Shown: positions 34,935 to 44,861 of the stretch, piece after piece
Numbering within the stretch: the first letter of the stretch is position 1
How the letters are laid out: every line of letters begins with the position of its first letter
Assembly (NCBI GenBank): GCA_018662225.1
Contig: JABJGO010000092.1
Span: 1-59,709 of the forward strand
Source of the DNA: Rhodospirillales bacterium
GTDB lineage: Bacteria > Pseudomonadota > Alphaproteobacteria > Rhodospirillales > Casp-alpha2
Direction: 5' to 3'
DNA: 59,709 nt
Made by a program: the position numbers and the translations under genes
Notes under the pieces: model-generated
Seen by the model: only the letters and a program-made list of their open reading frames with translations
Told to the model about the DNA's origin: nothing
Databases searched by the model: none

Positions 34935-36062
34935 ATGGATGAGAGTTTCCAGTCTTCCCACGCCACACTGATTGACGCGTTGGAAGCCATTTCCGAAGGC
35001 TTTGTTGTATATGGCCCTGACCGCGCCCTGATCCTCTGTAATTCACAGTTCAGAAATTTTTATAACTACTCCGAAGAAGACGTGGCACCGGGTGCGGTCT
35101 CAAAAGAATTGGGTGTGCTTGATATTGAGCGTGGCACAATTATTATTCGTGATGGTCAAGAAAACCCGTATATAGGTCGTCGAGAAAACCTTGAAATAGG
35201 TCCACCGGAAACCTTTGTGGTCGAGTTGAGCGACGGGCGCACTCTTTTGACTCATGACCGGGTCACAGCCAGCGGCGGGATTGTTAGTGTCCAAGCCGAC
35301 ATTTCAGAACAGGTGCGCACTCAGCGTGCCCTGGAGGAGGCCAAGCACCAGTCAGAGGTTGCCAATACCGCCAAGTCAGAATTTTTGGCGTCCATGAGCC
35401 ACGAGCTTCGAACGCCTCTTAATGCTATCATCGGGTTTGCTGACTTTATCATTCATCGAAACCAGTGGAAGGTTTCTGATGATAAACTCGGCGAGTACGC
35501 TAATGATATACTTTCCAGCGGTGAGCATCTGCTATCAATGGTCAACAGCTTGCTCGATATTTCATCCATTGAAGCCGGGAAAGTTACGTTGGATGTCGTG
35601 CCTCTCTCAATTGATGTAACCGTGACCGAAGCTGTGCAAATGGTTGCTGGCCGGGCGAAAGAGAAAGGCCTTGAACTGACAACCCATGTGCCTGATGACC
35701 TGCCAGCACTTTACGCTGACCGCCGGGCGATGCAGCAAATCCTTCTTAATCTGATGACTAATGCTATTAAATATACGAATGCTGGCAAGATTTCTGTATC
35801 TGTGGTGATGTCAGATATCGGGTCGGTTATTTTCACAATCGCCGATACAGGCGTCGGTATTCCCCCCGATCAGATACCTAACCTCACAGATCCTTTTAAA
35901 CGCGTCGAGACGAACCCTCATATTTCGATTGTTGAAGGATGGGGGCTTGGCCTGGGCATTACGGAGTCACTGATAGGGCTTCACAACGGTACACTTGATA
36001 TCAACAGTACTGTTGGTCAGGGAACAGACGTTAATGTAACGCTACCTAATCGAGCGCCGTAG
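34935..36062 (+). CDS. PAS-containing sensor histidine kinase (C-terminal part of split gene)
   Basis: These 375 residues hold a PAS-like domain (about 10-115; LIDALEAISEGFVVYGPDRAL), a HisKA domain with the phospho-acceptor His in FLASMSHELRTPLNA, and a HATPase_c domain with N (LMTNAIKYTN) and G (ADTGVGIP, GWGLGLGIT) boxes. It resembles cytoplasmic halves of membrane kinases. It is in the same frame as the two-helix ORF upstream, separated only by TAG. AAGGAG directly abuts the ATG, so spacing for independent initiation is poor. No response regulator is adjacent. It overlaps the convergent membrane-protein gene by 17 nt. Confidence 0.85.
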   Translation: MDESFQSSHATLIDALEAISEGFVVYGPDRALILCNSQFRNFYNYSEEDVAPGAVSKELGVLDIERGTIIIRDGQENPYIGRRENLEIGPPETFVVELSDGRTLLTHDRVTASGGIVSVQADISEQVRTQRALEEAKHQSEVANTAKSEFLASMSHELRTPLNAIIGFADFIIHRNQWKVSDDKLGEYANDILSSGEHLLSMVNSLLDISSIEAGKVTLDVVPLSIDVTVTEAVQMVAGRAKEKGLELTTHVPDDLPALYADRRAMQQILLNLMTNAIKYTNAGKISVSVVMSDIGSVIFTIADTGVGIPPDQIPNLTDPFKRVETNPHISIVEGWGLGLGITESLIGLHNGTLDINSTVGQGTDVNVTLPNRAP

Positions 36063-36777
36063 CCTGTTTCGCTTGCTTCACGCCAAACACTTTATTCAAA
36101 CCAAACAGACTGGCGGCCACGGCCGGGCCGATCAAAAAGGCAAACAGGAGCGTGCCAAGTCCGGCGACGCCGCCCAGCGACCACCCGGCAAGCACCACGG
36201 TGATCTCAATGCCGCTTCTCACCCAGGCAATGGGCAGGTTGGTGATCTGCTGTAAGCCGGTCATTAAACCATCGCGGGGGCCAGGGCCCAGATTGGCGAT
36301 CAGGTAGATGCCACCGCCTAGTCCTGTGATCAACACCCCGGCCAAGGCTTCAAGAATTTGTAACGCGAACACCTCGGGCGTCGGCAGGTAGGGCAGGGCG
36401 TATTCCAGCATAAGCGCGATAATGATCGTGTTCAGGATGGTGCCGATGCCGGGTATCTGGCGCAGCGGTATCCACGTCAGAAGAACGCAGACGCTGATTA
36501 CAAAAGTCGATAACCCGATGCCCCAGCCCGTGACGTTCTTGATACCCTGCGCCAGCACCGTCCACGGGCTAACCCCGGCACCGGACGCGATGAGCAACGC
36601 CTCTCCCAACCCGAATAAGGCCAACCCGAATGACAGGGTGAGCAGTGTAACAAGGCGCGGTTTGAAGTTCAGCGGCTTATGCGAACTCCAGAACAACGTG
36701 GGAATGCCCTTAACGGACAGAAACGCAAGCTTGGGTATCAACGGAGAGGGCTTTCCTGCGGATAATGGCGCCACCAT
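36046..36777 (-). CDS. YczE/YyaS/YitT-family membrane protein
   Basis: This 243-residue integral membrane protein has about five or six helices beginning near residue 40 (VTLLTLSFGLALFGLGEALLI). The motifs GAGVSPWTVLAQGI and LGPGPRDGLMTGL match the YczE-like family, whose function is poorly defined. The N-terminal 40 residues are basic and cytoplasmic. Its stop overlaps the kinase gene on the other strand by 17 nt. No operon partner is evident. Confidence 0.8.
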   Translation of the reverse strand: MVAPLSAGKPSPLIPKLAFLSVKGIPTLFWSSHKPLNFKPRLVTLLTLSFGLALFGLGEALLIASGAGVSPWTVLAQGIKNVTGWGIGLSTFVISVCVLLTWIPLRQIPGIGTILNTIIIALMLEYALPYLPTPEVFALQILEALAGVLITGLGGGIYLIANLGPGPRDGLMTGLQQITNLPIAWVRSGIEITVVLAGWSLGGVAGLGTLLFAFLIGPAVAASLFGLNKVFGVKQAKQATALD

Positions 36778-37207
36778 GGGCCACGAAAGAATACGGTGTC
36801 ATTCAGACATTTTCACATCAATACATCAAACTTATACCGGGCCCTTGTAATTTTAAAATAAAGGACTACATACCTATTAATAAGTATTCGCTGTGTGAAG
36901 TGGGGCGTTGAAAATGTCGCCAGGTGTCTACCGGATTATGGAAAATGATGGATCGTAAGCCATTGGTCTTAAAAAGAATGTAGACATCGAAGGGGTAAAA
37001 GTGTGTTCATTTGTGGTCGAATGTCTACAATAGGTCAAATCGACCTTTCGTTTCAAAGGCTTAAAATGTTACAGGCTGCCTACGTAAAAACAGTAAAACA
37101 GTAAAAACACATGGCATTGGCCCCGATGGGGTCTATATAGAATAGAAGCATATATAACGTGAACCGTACAACGGTCACGCCCGTTACAAGCCCAGAGGAG
37201 TCTCCCT
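36778..37207 (+). promoter_or_regulatory. Aconitase leader region with inverted repeats
   Basis: This 430-nt gap contains no gene. It holds TGTAGACAT (36979-36987) inverted as ATGTCTACA (37021-37029), extendable with a one-base bulge. A smaller AGGTC/GACCT pair lies near 37032-37047, and a tandem run of GTAAAAAC/AGTAAAAC units near 37085-37108. CAGAGGAG just before the ATG is the ribosome site. The repeats may be operators or leader-RNA structure controlling aconitase. Confidence 0.5.
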
Positions 37208-39895
37208 ATGCCGATTACCGGTCAAGACACGCTTGGTACCCGCCGCACCCTGTCTGTGGGTGGCAACAGTTACGATTATTTCAGCCTCACCGCTGCACAG
37301 GATGCCGGCCTTGGAGATGTGAGCCGGTTGCCGAAATCGCTGAAGGTGTTGTTGGAAAACCTGCTGCGTTATGAAGATGGCCGCTCGGTTGTTGTGGATG
37401 ATGTTAAAGCGTGTGCTGCGTGGCTGGAAAAACGTACCTCCACCCACGAAATTGCCTATCGCCCGGCCCGCGTGTTGATGCAGGACTTCACTGGTGTGCC
37501 TGCCGTGGTTGATTTGGCGGCCATGCGTGATGCCATGACCAACGTCGGCGGTGACCCACAGAAAATTAACCCGCTATCGACCTGTAATCTGGTTATCGAC
37601 CATTCGGTCATGGTGGATGAGGCCGGCAGTGCCGGATCGTTAGCCACCAACATCGAAAAAGAATTTGAACGCAATGGCGAACGCTACACGTTTTTGAAAT
37701 GGGGGCAGGGTGCCTTTGATAATTTCACCGTTGTGCCGCCCGGCACCGGAATTTGCCACCAGGTTAATCTGGAATTTCTGGCCAAGTCCGTTTGGACCCA
37801 AACCGACGACGACGGTAAGAATATTGCCATGCCCGATACGCTCGTGGGTACGGACAGTCATACTACCATGGTCAACGGCATGGCCGTGCTGGGTTGGGGC
37901 GTCGGCGGTATTGAGGCTGAAGCCGCCATGCTGGGCCAGCCGGTATCCATGATCATCCCCGAAGTGATCGGCTTCAAGCTGACCGGCTCCATGAAAGAAG
38001 GCAACACGGCGACCGATCTGGTTCTTGTGGTGGTTGAAATGCTGCGTGCCAAGGGTGTCGTGGGCAAGTTCGTGGAGTTCTATGGCGATGGGTTGGATAA
38101 TCTGAGCCTCGCCGATCGTGCCACCATCGCCAACATGGCACCGGAATATGGTGCCACGTGCGGGTTCTTCCCCATTGATGATGAGACACTGAACTATCTG
38201 AACGCCACCGCGCGCGATCCGGGTACCGTGGCGCTGGTCGAGGCCTATGCCAAGGAGCAGGGCTTGTGGCGCACGCCGGGTGAAGAGGACCCTGTGTTCA
38301 CCGATACCATGGAGCTGGATATGGGCACGGTTGAGCCGTGTATTTCCGGGCCAAAACGACCGCAGGACCGTATTCTGCTGGCCGATGGTAACGAAAGTTT
38401 TGCCGCCACGCTTAAAGACATGGCCGGTCGCGATGCCCCGAAAGAAATACCGGTGGACGGTTCCGACCATGGTCTGCGTGATGGCGATGTGGTGATTGCG
38501 GCTATTACGTCGTGCACCAATACGTCCAACCCGTCGGTTATGGTGGCCGCTGGACTGTTGGCCCGCAATGCCGCCGCCAAGGGTTTGCAGAAAAAGCCGT
38601 GGGTTAAAACATCGCTGGCCCCAGGATCGCAGGTGGTGGCTGATTATCTGGAAAAAGCCGGCTTGCAGGATCCGTTGGATGCCATGGGCTTCAACATTGT
38701 GGGCTTTGGGTGCACCACGTGTATCGGGAACTCCGGTCCGCTGGACAAACCGATCAGTGACGCCATTGAGGCCGGTGATCTGGTGGCGACTGCCGCTTTA
38801 TCCGGTAACCGGAACTTCGAAGGTCGCATCAGCCCGCATGTGCGCGCCAACTATCTGGCGTCACCGCCACTGGTCGTGGCTTATGCCATTGCCGGTTCCA
38901 TGACCCGCGATCTGTTTAATGATCCGCTGGGCAAGGACAGCGATGGAAACCCCGTTTACCTGAAAGACATCTGGCCTTCCAATAAAGAAGTCGCCGATAC
39001 GGTTCAAAGCTGTCTGGGCGCTGACATGTTCGCGGCCCGTTATGGCAATGTGTACGAAGGCCCACCCGAATGGCAGGCCATTGGCGGCACAGGCGGTCGG
39101 ACCTTTGATTGGGACGACAGCTCCACGTATGTGAAAAACCCGCCTTATTTTGACGGCATGAGCGCGGAGCCGGAGGAGGTTTCCGATGTGGTGGCAGCGC
39201 GTCCGTTGCTGATTTTGGCCGATTCTGTCACCACCGATCACATCAGCCCCGCTGGTGCCATTAAGAAAGACAGCCCGGCTGGTGAGTACCTGCTGGGTTA
39301 TCAGGTCCGCCCGGAAGACTTCAATTCCTACGGGTCACGCCGTGGTAATCACGAAATCATGATGCGCGGCACCTTTGCCAATATTCGTATTCGCAACGAA
39401 ATGCTCGATAATATCGAAGGCGGTGTGACCAAACACATGCCATCAGGCGAACAAATGGCTGTTTACGATGCCGCCATGAAATATGCCGATGAAGGCACAT
39501 CGCTGGTGGTTGTCGGGGGCAAGGAATACGGATCAGGATCATCCCGTGACTGGGCCGCCAAAGGCACGCGTCTGTTGGGCGTGAAGGCCGTGATTGTGGA
39601 AAGCTTCGAGCGTATCCACCGTTCCAACCTGGTTGGCATGGGTGTACTGCCGTTGCAGTTTAAAAATGGCGAAAGCCGCGAGAGCTTGAAACTGGACGGT
39701 ACGGAAACCTATGACATCACGGGTGTGGCCGCTGGCCTGAAACCACGCATGGACCTGGATCTGAAGATTACGCGTGCCGATGGCTCAAGCGTCGAAACAC
39801 AAGTGCTGTGCCGCATCGATACCGAAGACGAGGTGGATTACTATCGCCACGGTGGGATTTTGCACTACGTGCTTAGACAACTGATGGCGTCGTAA
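37208..39895 (+). CDS. acnA: Aconitate hydratase A
   Basis: This 895-residue enzyme interconverts citrate and isocitrate in the TCA cycle using a [4Fe-4S] cluster. The cluster cysteines lie in [12 protein letters not shown] and [10 protein letters not shown]. Other family signatures are [52 protein letters not shown] and [12 protein letters not shown]. Length and domain order match bacterial AcnA/IRP-like aconitases, with no truncation. CAGAGGAGTCTCCCT precedes the ATG. It stands alone after a long leader and is followed by a weak stem (CAGGGATG/CATCCCTG). Confidence 0.97.
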   Translation: MPITGQDTLGTRRTLSVGGNSYDYFSLTAAQDAGLGDVSRLPKSLKVLLENLLRYEDGRSVVVDDVKACAAWLEKRTSTHEIAYRPARVLMQDFTGVPAVVDLAAMRDAMTNVGGDPQKINPLSTCNLVIDHSVMVDEAGSAGSLATNIEKEFERNGERYTFLKWGQGAFDNFTVVPPGTGICHQVNLEFLAKSVWTQTDDDGKNIAMPDTLVGTDSHTTMVNGMAVLGWGVGGIEAEAAMLGQPVSMIIPEVIGFKLTGSMKEGNTATDLVLVVVEMLRAKGVVGKFVEFYGDGLDNLSLADRATIANMAPEYGATCGFFPIDDETLNYLNATARDPGTVALVEAYAKEQGLWRTPGEEDPVFTDTMELDMGTVEPCISGPKRPQDRILLADGNESFAATLKDMAGRDAPKEIPVDGSDHGLRDGDVVIAAITSCTNTSNPSVMVAAGLLARNAAAKGLQKKPWVKTSLAPGSQVVADYLEKAGLQDPLDAMGFNIVGFGCTTCIGNSGPLDKPISDAIEAGDLVATAALSGNRNFEGRISPHVRANYLASPPLVVAYAIAGSMTRDLFNDPLGKDSDGNPVYLKDIWPSNKEVADTVQSCLGADMFAARYGNVYEGPPEWQAIGGTGGRTFDWDDSSTYVKNPPYFDGMSAEPEEVSDVVAARPLLILADSVTTDHISPAGAIKKDSPAGEYLLGYQVRPEDFNSYGSRRGNHEIMMRGTFANIRIRNEMLDNIEGGVTKHMPSGEQMAVYDAAMKYADEGTSLVVVGGKEYGSGSSRDWAAKGTRLLGVKAVIVESFERIHRSNLVGMGVLPLQFKNGESRESLKLDGTETYDITGVAAGLKPRMDLDLKITRADGSSVETQVLCRIDTEDEVDYYRHGGILHYVLRQLMAS

Positions 39896-39917
39896 AACTG
39901 CCAGACACAGAAACGCG

Positions 39918-39948
39918 CAGGGATGGGATGGCCGGTGAGGCATCCCTG
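39918..39948 (+). terminator. Weak stem-loop after aconitase
   Basis: CAGGGATG (39918-39925) pairs with CATCCCTG (39941-39948) about 20 nt past the acnA stop. There is no U-tract, so it may be a pause or processing stem rather than a strong terminator. It lies just ahead of the RidA-like gene. Confidence 0.4.
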
Positions 39949-39986
39949 TGCCCCAATTGCCGGCTGAAAATATAGCGAGTTTGCAA

Positions 39987-40382
39987 ATGCCTAGAACTGT
40001 ACTCCGACCGAAAAGCCTTGAGTTTCAACCTCGCCCGACGTTTCCCTATTCACCGGGCGCGCAGGGTGGCGACATGGTGTTCACAGCAGGCCAGGTGGCC
40101 TGGGATCACACGGGCAACATAACAGGCGTTGGAGATGTGCGTTCGCAGACCATCCAGACCCTCACTAACGTCAAGGCCGTGCTTGAGGAAGGTGGGGCCA
40201 CGCTCGGCGATGTGCTCAAGTGCAATGTGTATCTCAAGGATATGAATGACTTTCAAATCATGAATGAGGAGTTCGCGAAGTTCTTCCCGGATAATCCGCC
40301 AGCCCGAACAACGGTCCAAACGCCCATGGCTGACCCGGAGATGCTGGTGGAGATCGAAGCTATTGCATATATCGGGTCATAG
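39987..40382 (+). CDS. RidA family protein (imine/enamine deaminase)
   Basis: This 131-residue RidA/YjgF-like protein starts at ATG 39987; a GTG at 39948 would add 13 residues but lies in the preceding stem. RidA proteins hydrolyse reactive 2-iminoacids or related imines to keto compounds. The catalytic Arg is in PPARTTVQT, and family segments GQVAWDHTGNI and GGATLGDVLKCNVYL are present. It precedes an amidohydrolase (6-nt gap) and an FAD amine oxidase-like gene; the latter would generate imines that RidA could clear. Confidence 0.92.
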   Translation: MPRTVLRPKSLEFQPRPTFPYSPGAQGGDMVFTAGQVAWDHTGNITGVGDVRSQTIQTLTNVKAVLEEGGATLGDVLKCNVYLKDMNDFQIMNEEFAKFFPDNPPARTTVQTPMADPEMLVEIEAIAYIGS

Positions 40383-40388
40383 GCGCTC

Positions 40389-42014
40389 ATGAATTCCCTC
40401 TATGCTGATCTGATTCTCACCGGCGGCAAGATCGCGACGATGGACGACGACACCCCGTTTGTGGAAGCGTTGGCGGCGCGTGATGGCAAGATTGTCGCCA
40501 TCGGTTCCAGCGCTGACGTGGCTGCATTGGCGGGATCAGATACTCGCATTATCGATCTGGCCGGTGCTACGGCGATCCCCGGTATTGTGGACAGCCATTG
40601 CCATCCAGATGGTACAGCGTTGGAGCTGGACCGCTATCATTTAAAACATCCAGAATTTACGACGATTGATCAAATTCTGGATGCCATCCGGCATCATGCC
40701 GCGACCACGGGACCTGATGAATGGTTTATGGGCAACGGCTATAACAATGCCCGTTTCGATGGTTATCCCACGCGCCAGCAACTGGACGACGCAGCGGGTG
40801 GTCGACCTGTGATCCTGTTCCGTATGGACGGGCATGTGGCCGTTGTAAATTCCCGTGCATTTGAGATTGCTGGTGTGCCGGAAGACGTGGAGAACCCGGA
40901 GCACGGTCAGTTCGATCGTGACCCGGAAACAGGCCGGTTGACCGGCGTGGTGCGTGAGGGTGCCTATTTTGTCTTCCGCGCAATGTTTCGTGGATCGGCC
41001 ACCGTGGAAGATTATGAACAGGGATTGCCGCGCGTCTTTGAGAATTACCTGACACACGGTGTCACCAGCGTTCACAACTCGGTTGTACGGCCCAAAGTCT
41101 TCAAGGCCTACCAGAACCTACACAGCAGGGGAGAACTGAACATGCGCGTGGGCATCATCGGCAACGGTGATGTGGACGGTATGGTTCAGGCCATGATCGC
41201 GTCCGGTCTGCAAAGTGGCATGGGCGATGGCTGGTTACGCATTGTGGGTGTGGAATGGATTGCTGACGCCAGCGTAGGCGGACGTACCGCAGCATTTTAC
41301 AATCCTTATCAGGGCGAGCCCGATGTGGGAGAACCTGTCCCCAATACCGGTATGCAACTGTTCAGCCGTGAATGGCTGGAGCCGCGCGTCCTCGCCGCAC
41401 ATGAGGCGGGCCTGACGGTCTGCGTCGAAGGCCTTGGTGACCGGGGGGTGGATTTTGCTCTGGATGTGATCGAGGCCGCGCTGGAGAAATGCCCGCGCGA
41501 CGATCATCGCTCGCGCATTGAACATTGCTGCTGTGTGCCTGATGCCCAAATGGCACGGATCAAAAAGTTAGGCGTTGTACCATCATCAGCCACCGGGTTC
41601 CTGCATGATCTGGGCGATCTGTATGTGCGCAATCGTGGGGCTGATGCCATGAAAACCATGTTCCGACACCGCACCTATATTGATCAGGGTATCCGGGCAC
41701 CCGGCCATTCTGACAACCCGGTTTGTAACGTTAATCCGTTCCGGGCGATGTGGTCCATGGTAACGCGTACCACCATGATGGGCGATGTGGCTGGACCGGA
41801 AGAAGCGGTCACCATCACCGAGGCTTTGCACGCCTACACCACACTTGGGGCATGGGCGGGACGTGAAGAACACGCTAAGGGTAAGTTGCTGCCGGGTATG
41901 CTGGCCGATGTGGCTGTGTTGGACCGAGATTTATTCGACGTACCATCGGATGAGATCAAGGACGTGCAGGTGACAAAGACCATACTGGGTGGTGATTTGG
42001 TTTTCGAGAGATAA
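40389..42014 (+). CDS. YtcJ-like metal-dependent amidohydrolase
   Basis: This 541-residue amidohydrolase has the composite beta-domain around residues 5-60 (ADLILTGGKIATMDD) and the metal-binding HxH in VDSHCHPDGT. Downstream motifs are RIEHCCCVPD, APGHSDNPVCNVNPF (distal metal/catalytic region) and the C-terminal GKLLPGMLADVAVLDRD. Relatives (amidohydrolase_3, YtcJ) hydrolyse N-acyl or cyclic amides, but the substrate is unknown. It is flanked at 6 nt and 3 nt by RidA and FAD-oxidoreductase genes, forming one operon for breakdown of an amide followed by amine oxidation. Confidence 0.9.
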   Translation: MNSLYADLILTGGKIATMDDDTPFVEALAARDGKIVAIGSSADVAALAGSDTRIIDLAGATAIPGIVDSHCHPDGTALELDRYHLKHPEFTTIDQILDAIRHHAATTGPDEWFMGNGYNNARFDGYPTRQQLDDAAGGRPVILFRMDGHVAVVNSRAFEIAGVPEDVENPEHGQFDRDPETGRLTGVVREGAYFVFRAMFRGSATVEDYEQGLPRVFENYLTHGVTSVHNSVVRPKVFKAYQNLHSRGELNMRVGIIGNGDVDGMVQAMIASGLQSGMGDGWLRIVGVEWIADASVGGRTAAFYNPYQGEPDVGEPVPNTGMQLFSREWLEPRVLAAHEAGLTVCVEGLGDRGVDFALDVIEAALEKCPRDDHRSRIEHCCCVPDAQMARIKKLGVVPSSATGFLHDLGDLYVRNRGADAMKTMFRHRTYIDQGIRAPGHSDNPVCNVNPFRAMWSMVTRTTMMGDVAGPEEAVTITEALHAYTTLGAWAGREEHAKGKLLPGMLADVAVLDRDLFDVPSDEIKDVQVTKTILGGDLVFER

Positions 42015-42017
42015 CAC

Positions 42018-43370
42018 ATGAAACACATCTATCATTCGTCTGCTTTCGATACGAACATTCCGGTGAACAGTTGGTGGCTTGAATCGGCCGGTGATCCGGT
42101 CGAGACTACTGATCTCGCGGGTGAGGAAAACGCCACCTGTGATATTGCGGTCATCGGTGCGGGCTATGCCGGGCTGTCTGCGGCCTATCACCTTTGCAAG
42201 GATCATGGTGCCAGCGTGCGGGTGCTGGATGCGGCCTATCCGGGCTTTGGTGGATCGGGGCGGAACGGTGGCTTTGTGGGGCCGGGTGCCAGCAAGATCA
42301 GTGCTGAACAAACCGTCAAACGCGTGGGTATGGATGAGGCTAAACGGTTCTTTGCCTGGCAGGAAGATGCCATTGATCTGGTTGATCAGGTTCTGAGCGA
42401 CGAAGGTATCGATGCCGACAAGGCGGGTGATGGCGAGGTCGGTTTTGCCCATAAACCCAACCGGGTGGCTGGCATGCGGACCTACGTGGATGAAATGAAC
42501 AAGACGTTTGGCTCGGGCCTGCGATTTATGGACCGGGATGAATGCGCCGACCATGGGATGGCTGGCCCGCAGGTGCACGGCGGTGTGGCGATACCACGAT
42601 GTTTTGGTGTTCACCCACTCAAATACTGCCGTGGTCTTGCCCGAGCGGCGCAGGCTCAAGGGGCGATTATTCATGGCGAAGCACCCGTTACCGGATGGCG
42701 CAAAGAGAATGGCCTGCATGTTTTGTCCACGCCTAAAGGTGAGATTCGTGCCAAGCAGGTTATTATCGCGACCAACGGATACACCTCGGAAGATATGAAC
42801 CCCGGATTGACGGGCCGGGTGTTGCCGTGTTTGTCCAATATCCTGATTACCAGGCCCCTGAGCGCTGAAGAACAAGCCGCCCAAGGCTGGACCACCCATG
42901 ACATCACCTACGATAGTCGTAACCTGCTGCACTATATTCGCCTGTTACCTGACGGGCGGTTCATGTTTGGCGGGCGTGGCGGCTGGGACGCATCACCGGC
43001 TGGCAAAGCCAAAATGCACCAATATATGATCAATACATTCCGAGAGATGTTTCCGGCCTGGGCGCATGTGGAGTTCACCCATTTCTGGAACGGTTTTATC
43101 TGTATGACGGCTGATCTGGTAGCGCGCATCAGCCACCCGCAAGGCGACGAGACGGTATGGAGTGCGCTTGCATGGCATGGCAGTGGTGTTGCGGCGGCGA
43201 CCAGCGCCGGGCGTATGACGGCCAGGCTGGCGGCCGGGGCTGCCACGTTGGATAAGGATGTGCCTCGCATCATGCAGGGTCTGCCCCCTAAATTCCCGTT
43301 CCCGTTTTTGCGAACGAGATACCTGCACGCAGCGTATCTTGCCTACTATGTGAAAGATGAATGGTTGTAG
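42018..43370 (+). CDS. FAD-dependent amine oxidoreductase (DAO/PuuB-like)
   Basis: This 450-residue flavoprotein has the dinucleotide-binding motif AVIGAGYAGLSAAYHL near residues 44-59, preceded by the NSWWLESA leader typical of gamma-glutamylputrescine-oxidase-like proteins. Further DAO segments are GSGRNGGFVGPG, IIATNGYTS and LPDGRFMFGGRGGW. It would oxidise a primary or secondary amine to imine or aldehyde with release of hydrogen peroxide or electron transfer. Following the amidohydrolase directly, it may act on the amine released there. About 115 nt separate it from the DjlA-like gene. Confidence 0.9.
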   Translation: MKHIYHSSAFDTNIPVNSWWLESAGDPVETTDLAGEENATCDIAVIGAGYAGLSAAYHLCKDHGASVRVLDAAYPGFGGSGRNGGFVGPGASKISAEQTVKRVGMDEAKRFFAWQEDAIDLVDQVLSDEGIDADKAGDGEVGFAHKPNRVAGMRTYVDEMNKTFGSGLRFMDRDECADHGMAGPQVHGGVAIPRCFGVHPLKYCRGLARAAQAQGAIIHGEAPVTGWRKENGLHVLSTPKGEIRAKQVIIATNGYTSEDMNPGLTGRVLPCLSNILITRPLSAEEQAAQGWTTHDITYDSRNLLHYIRLLPDGRFMFGGRGGWDASPAGKAKMHQYMINTFREMFPAWAHVEFTHFWNGFICMTADLVARISHPQGDETVWSALAWHGSGVAAATSAGRMTARLAAGAATLDKDVPRIMQGLPPKFPFPFLRTRYLHAAYLAYYVKDEWL

Positions 43371-43486
43371 GGTCGGCTAGTTTTTTTCATCTGCCGATGG
43401 AACAGTGAGGCGGTCCATCGCTTGCTCTTTCAACAGAACAGGCATACCTAAAAGCCGTGTAACAAAACGAACAAGGGTCTTTGGCA

Positions 43487-44248
43487 ATGAGTATCTGGGG
43501 GAAAGTAATTGGTGGTGTAACGGGATTCGCTATGGGGGGGCCGTTGGGCGGCTTGATGGGCGTGGCCGCAGGCCATGCTATTGACCGTATGCGCGCGACA
43601 GGGCCCCAAGGTCATGGCCAGGGCGCAGGTGCCGATGGAAATGACCTGGAAGGTCGCCAAATCGCCTTCACCGTTGCCGTTATTGTGTTAGGCGCGAAAC
43701 TGGCCAAGGTCGATGGCAAAGTCACAAAAGATGAGGTGACAGCCTTCAAGAAAGTATTCAGCATCCCGGCCAATGAAGCGGCTGACGTTGGCACACTGTT
43801 CAATGAAGCCAAGCAGGATGCGACCGGGTTTGAGCCCTATGCGCAACAGATCGCCAATCTGTTTGCCGGAAACCGGGTCATGCTCGAAGATTTGTTGGGA
43901 GCACTGTTTCATATTGCCAAGGCGGATGGTGTGTTCCACCCCAAGGAACGCGAATTCCTCGCCCAGGTGGCCACCATTTTTGGCTTTGATGCTCATGAAT
44001 TCAAGCGCATTGAAGATATGTACATTCAAGGCAAGGATGCTGATGATCCTTATGAAATTCTGGGTACTACGTCTGATACATCAGATGATGAGATCAAGAA
44101 AATTTATCGAAACCTGGTTCGCGAAAATCATCCTGATAAACTGATGGCGCAAGGGTTGCCGCAGGAATTTATTGATCTGGCGAATGACAAATTGGCAACA
44201 ATCAATGCCGCTTATGACCGTGTCTGTAAGCAACGCGGCATTAAATAA
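43487..44248 (+). CDS. DjlA-like DnaJ co-chaperone (TerB + J domain)
   Basis: This 253-residue protein starts at ATG 43487; a TTG two codons earlier is less likely. An N-terminal glycine-rich hydrophobic segment (VTGFAMGGPLGGLMGVAAG) may sit in the membrane. A TerB-like helical domain (about 50-175) follows, then a C-terminal J domain with the HPD motif in ENHPDKLMAQGLP that stimulates Hsp70 ATPase activity. The domain order matches DjlA. GGAG occurs before the following HD-domain gene, 13 nt downstream, so the two may be co-expressed. Confidence 0.9.
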   Translation: MSIWGKVIGGVTGFAMGGPLGGLMGVAAGHAIDRMRATGPQGHGQGAGADGNDLEGRQIAFTVAVIVLGAKLAKVDGKVTKDEVTAFKKVFSIPANEAADVGTLFNEAKQDATGFEPYAQQIANLFAGNRVMLEDLLGALFHIAKADGVFHPKEREFLAQVATIFGFDAHEFKRIEDMYIQGKDADDPYEILGTTSDTSDDEIKKIYRNLVRENHPDKLMAQGLPQEFIDLANDKLATINAAYDRVCKQRGIK

Positions 44249-44261
44249 GGAGACCATCCTG

Positions 44262-44837
44262 ATGGAGCAAGTTAACTGGACCCGCATGGAAGACGGCACA
44301 AAAGAAGAATTTGTGTCTCTTATCAACTTTGAGGAAGAATATAACGCTAATCACATTGAACGTGTTCTCGGGCACCTTAAGTTGTTGGATGAAGATTGGG
44401 GCGGCTACAAGATCAACCGCTATCAACACTCACTGCAATCTGCCACGCTCGCCTACAATGATGGTACGGACGAGGAAATGGTGGTTGCTGCATTGCTGCA
44501 TGATATTGGTGATATTATCTCACCCTATAATCACGGCGAACTGGCGGCCGCTGTTCTCAAGCCTTACGTATCCGAACGCGTTCACTGGATCGTTGCGAAC
44601 CATGCCATATTCCAGGGTTATTATTTTAATCATCATCTGGGTGGCGACCGGAATGCACGGGACCGGTTCAAAGATCATCCCTGGTATGATGACTGTGTTT
44701 ATTTTTGCTACAACTATGATCAGAACGCTTTCGATCCCGATTACGATACCAAGCCTCTGGAATTTTTCGAGCCCATGGTACGTCGGGTTTTTGCAGGCAA
44801 AGCGGCCCATATGGAATTGAACCTTGAGTCAGCGTAA
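44262..44837 (+). CDS. HD-domain protein, possibly PhnZ-like oxygenase type
   Basis: This 191-residue protein starts at ATG 44262 after AAGGAGACC; the frame is open 90 nt upstream but inside the previous gene. It has the HD core YQHSLQSATLAY, ALLHDIGDII, a His in SPYNHGELAA, and another in VANHAIF. The arrangement of these histidines resembles small mixed-valent di-iron HD enzymes such as PhnZ/TmpB, which oxidise phosphonates. A simple phosphohydrolase is equally possible. It sits between DjlA-like and EamA genes with short gaps. Confidence 0.8.
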   Translation: MEQVNWTRMEDGTKEEFVSLINFEEEYNANHIERVLGHLKLLDEDWGGYKINRYQHSLQSATLAYNDGTDEEMVVAALLHDIGDIISPYNHGELAAAVLKPYVSERVHWIVANHAIFQGYYFNHHLGGDRNARDRFKDHPWYDDCVYFCYNYDQNAFDPDYDTKPLEFFEPMVRRVFAGKAAHMELNLESA

Positions 44838-44861
44838 GGCACCGGTTTTCGGTATGCCTGT

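Noticed and set aside
37640-38470. 276-codon antisense ORF within aconitase
   Set aside because: Shadow frame of a highly conserved gene; no start signal or family match.
41931-42932. 333-codon antisense ORF within the FAD oxidoreductase
   Set aside because: Shadow of the real gene, which shows the FAD-binding motif on the plus strand.
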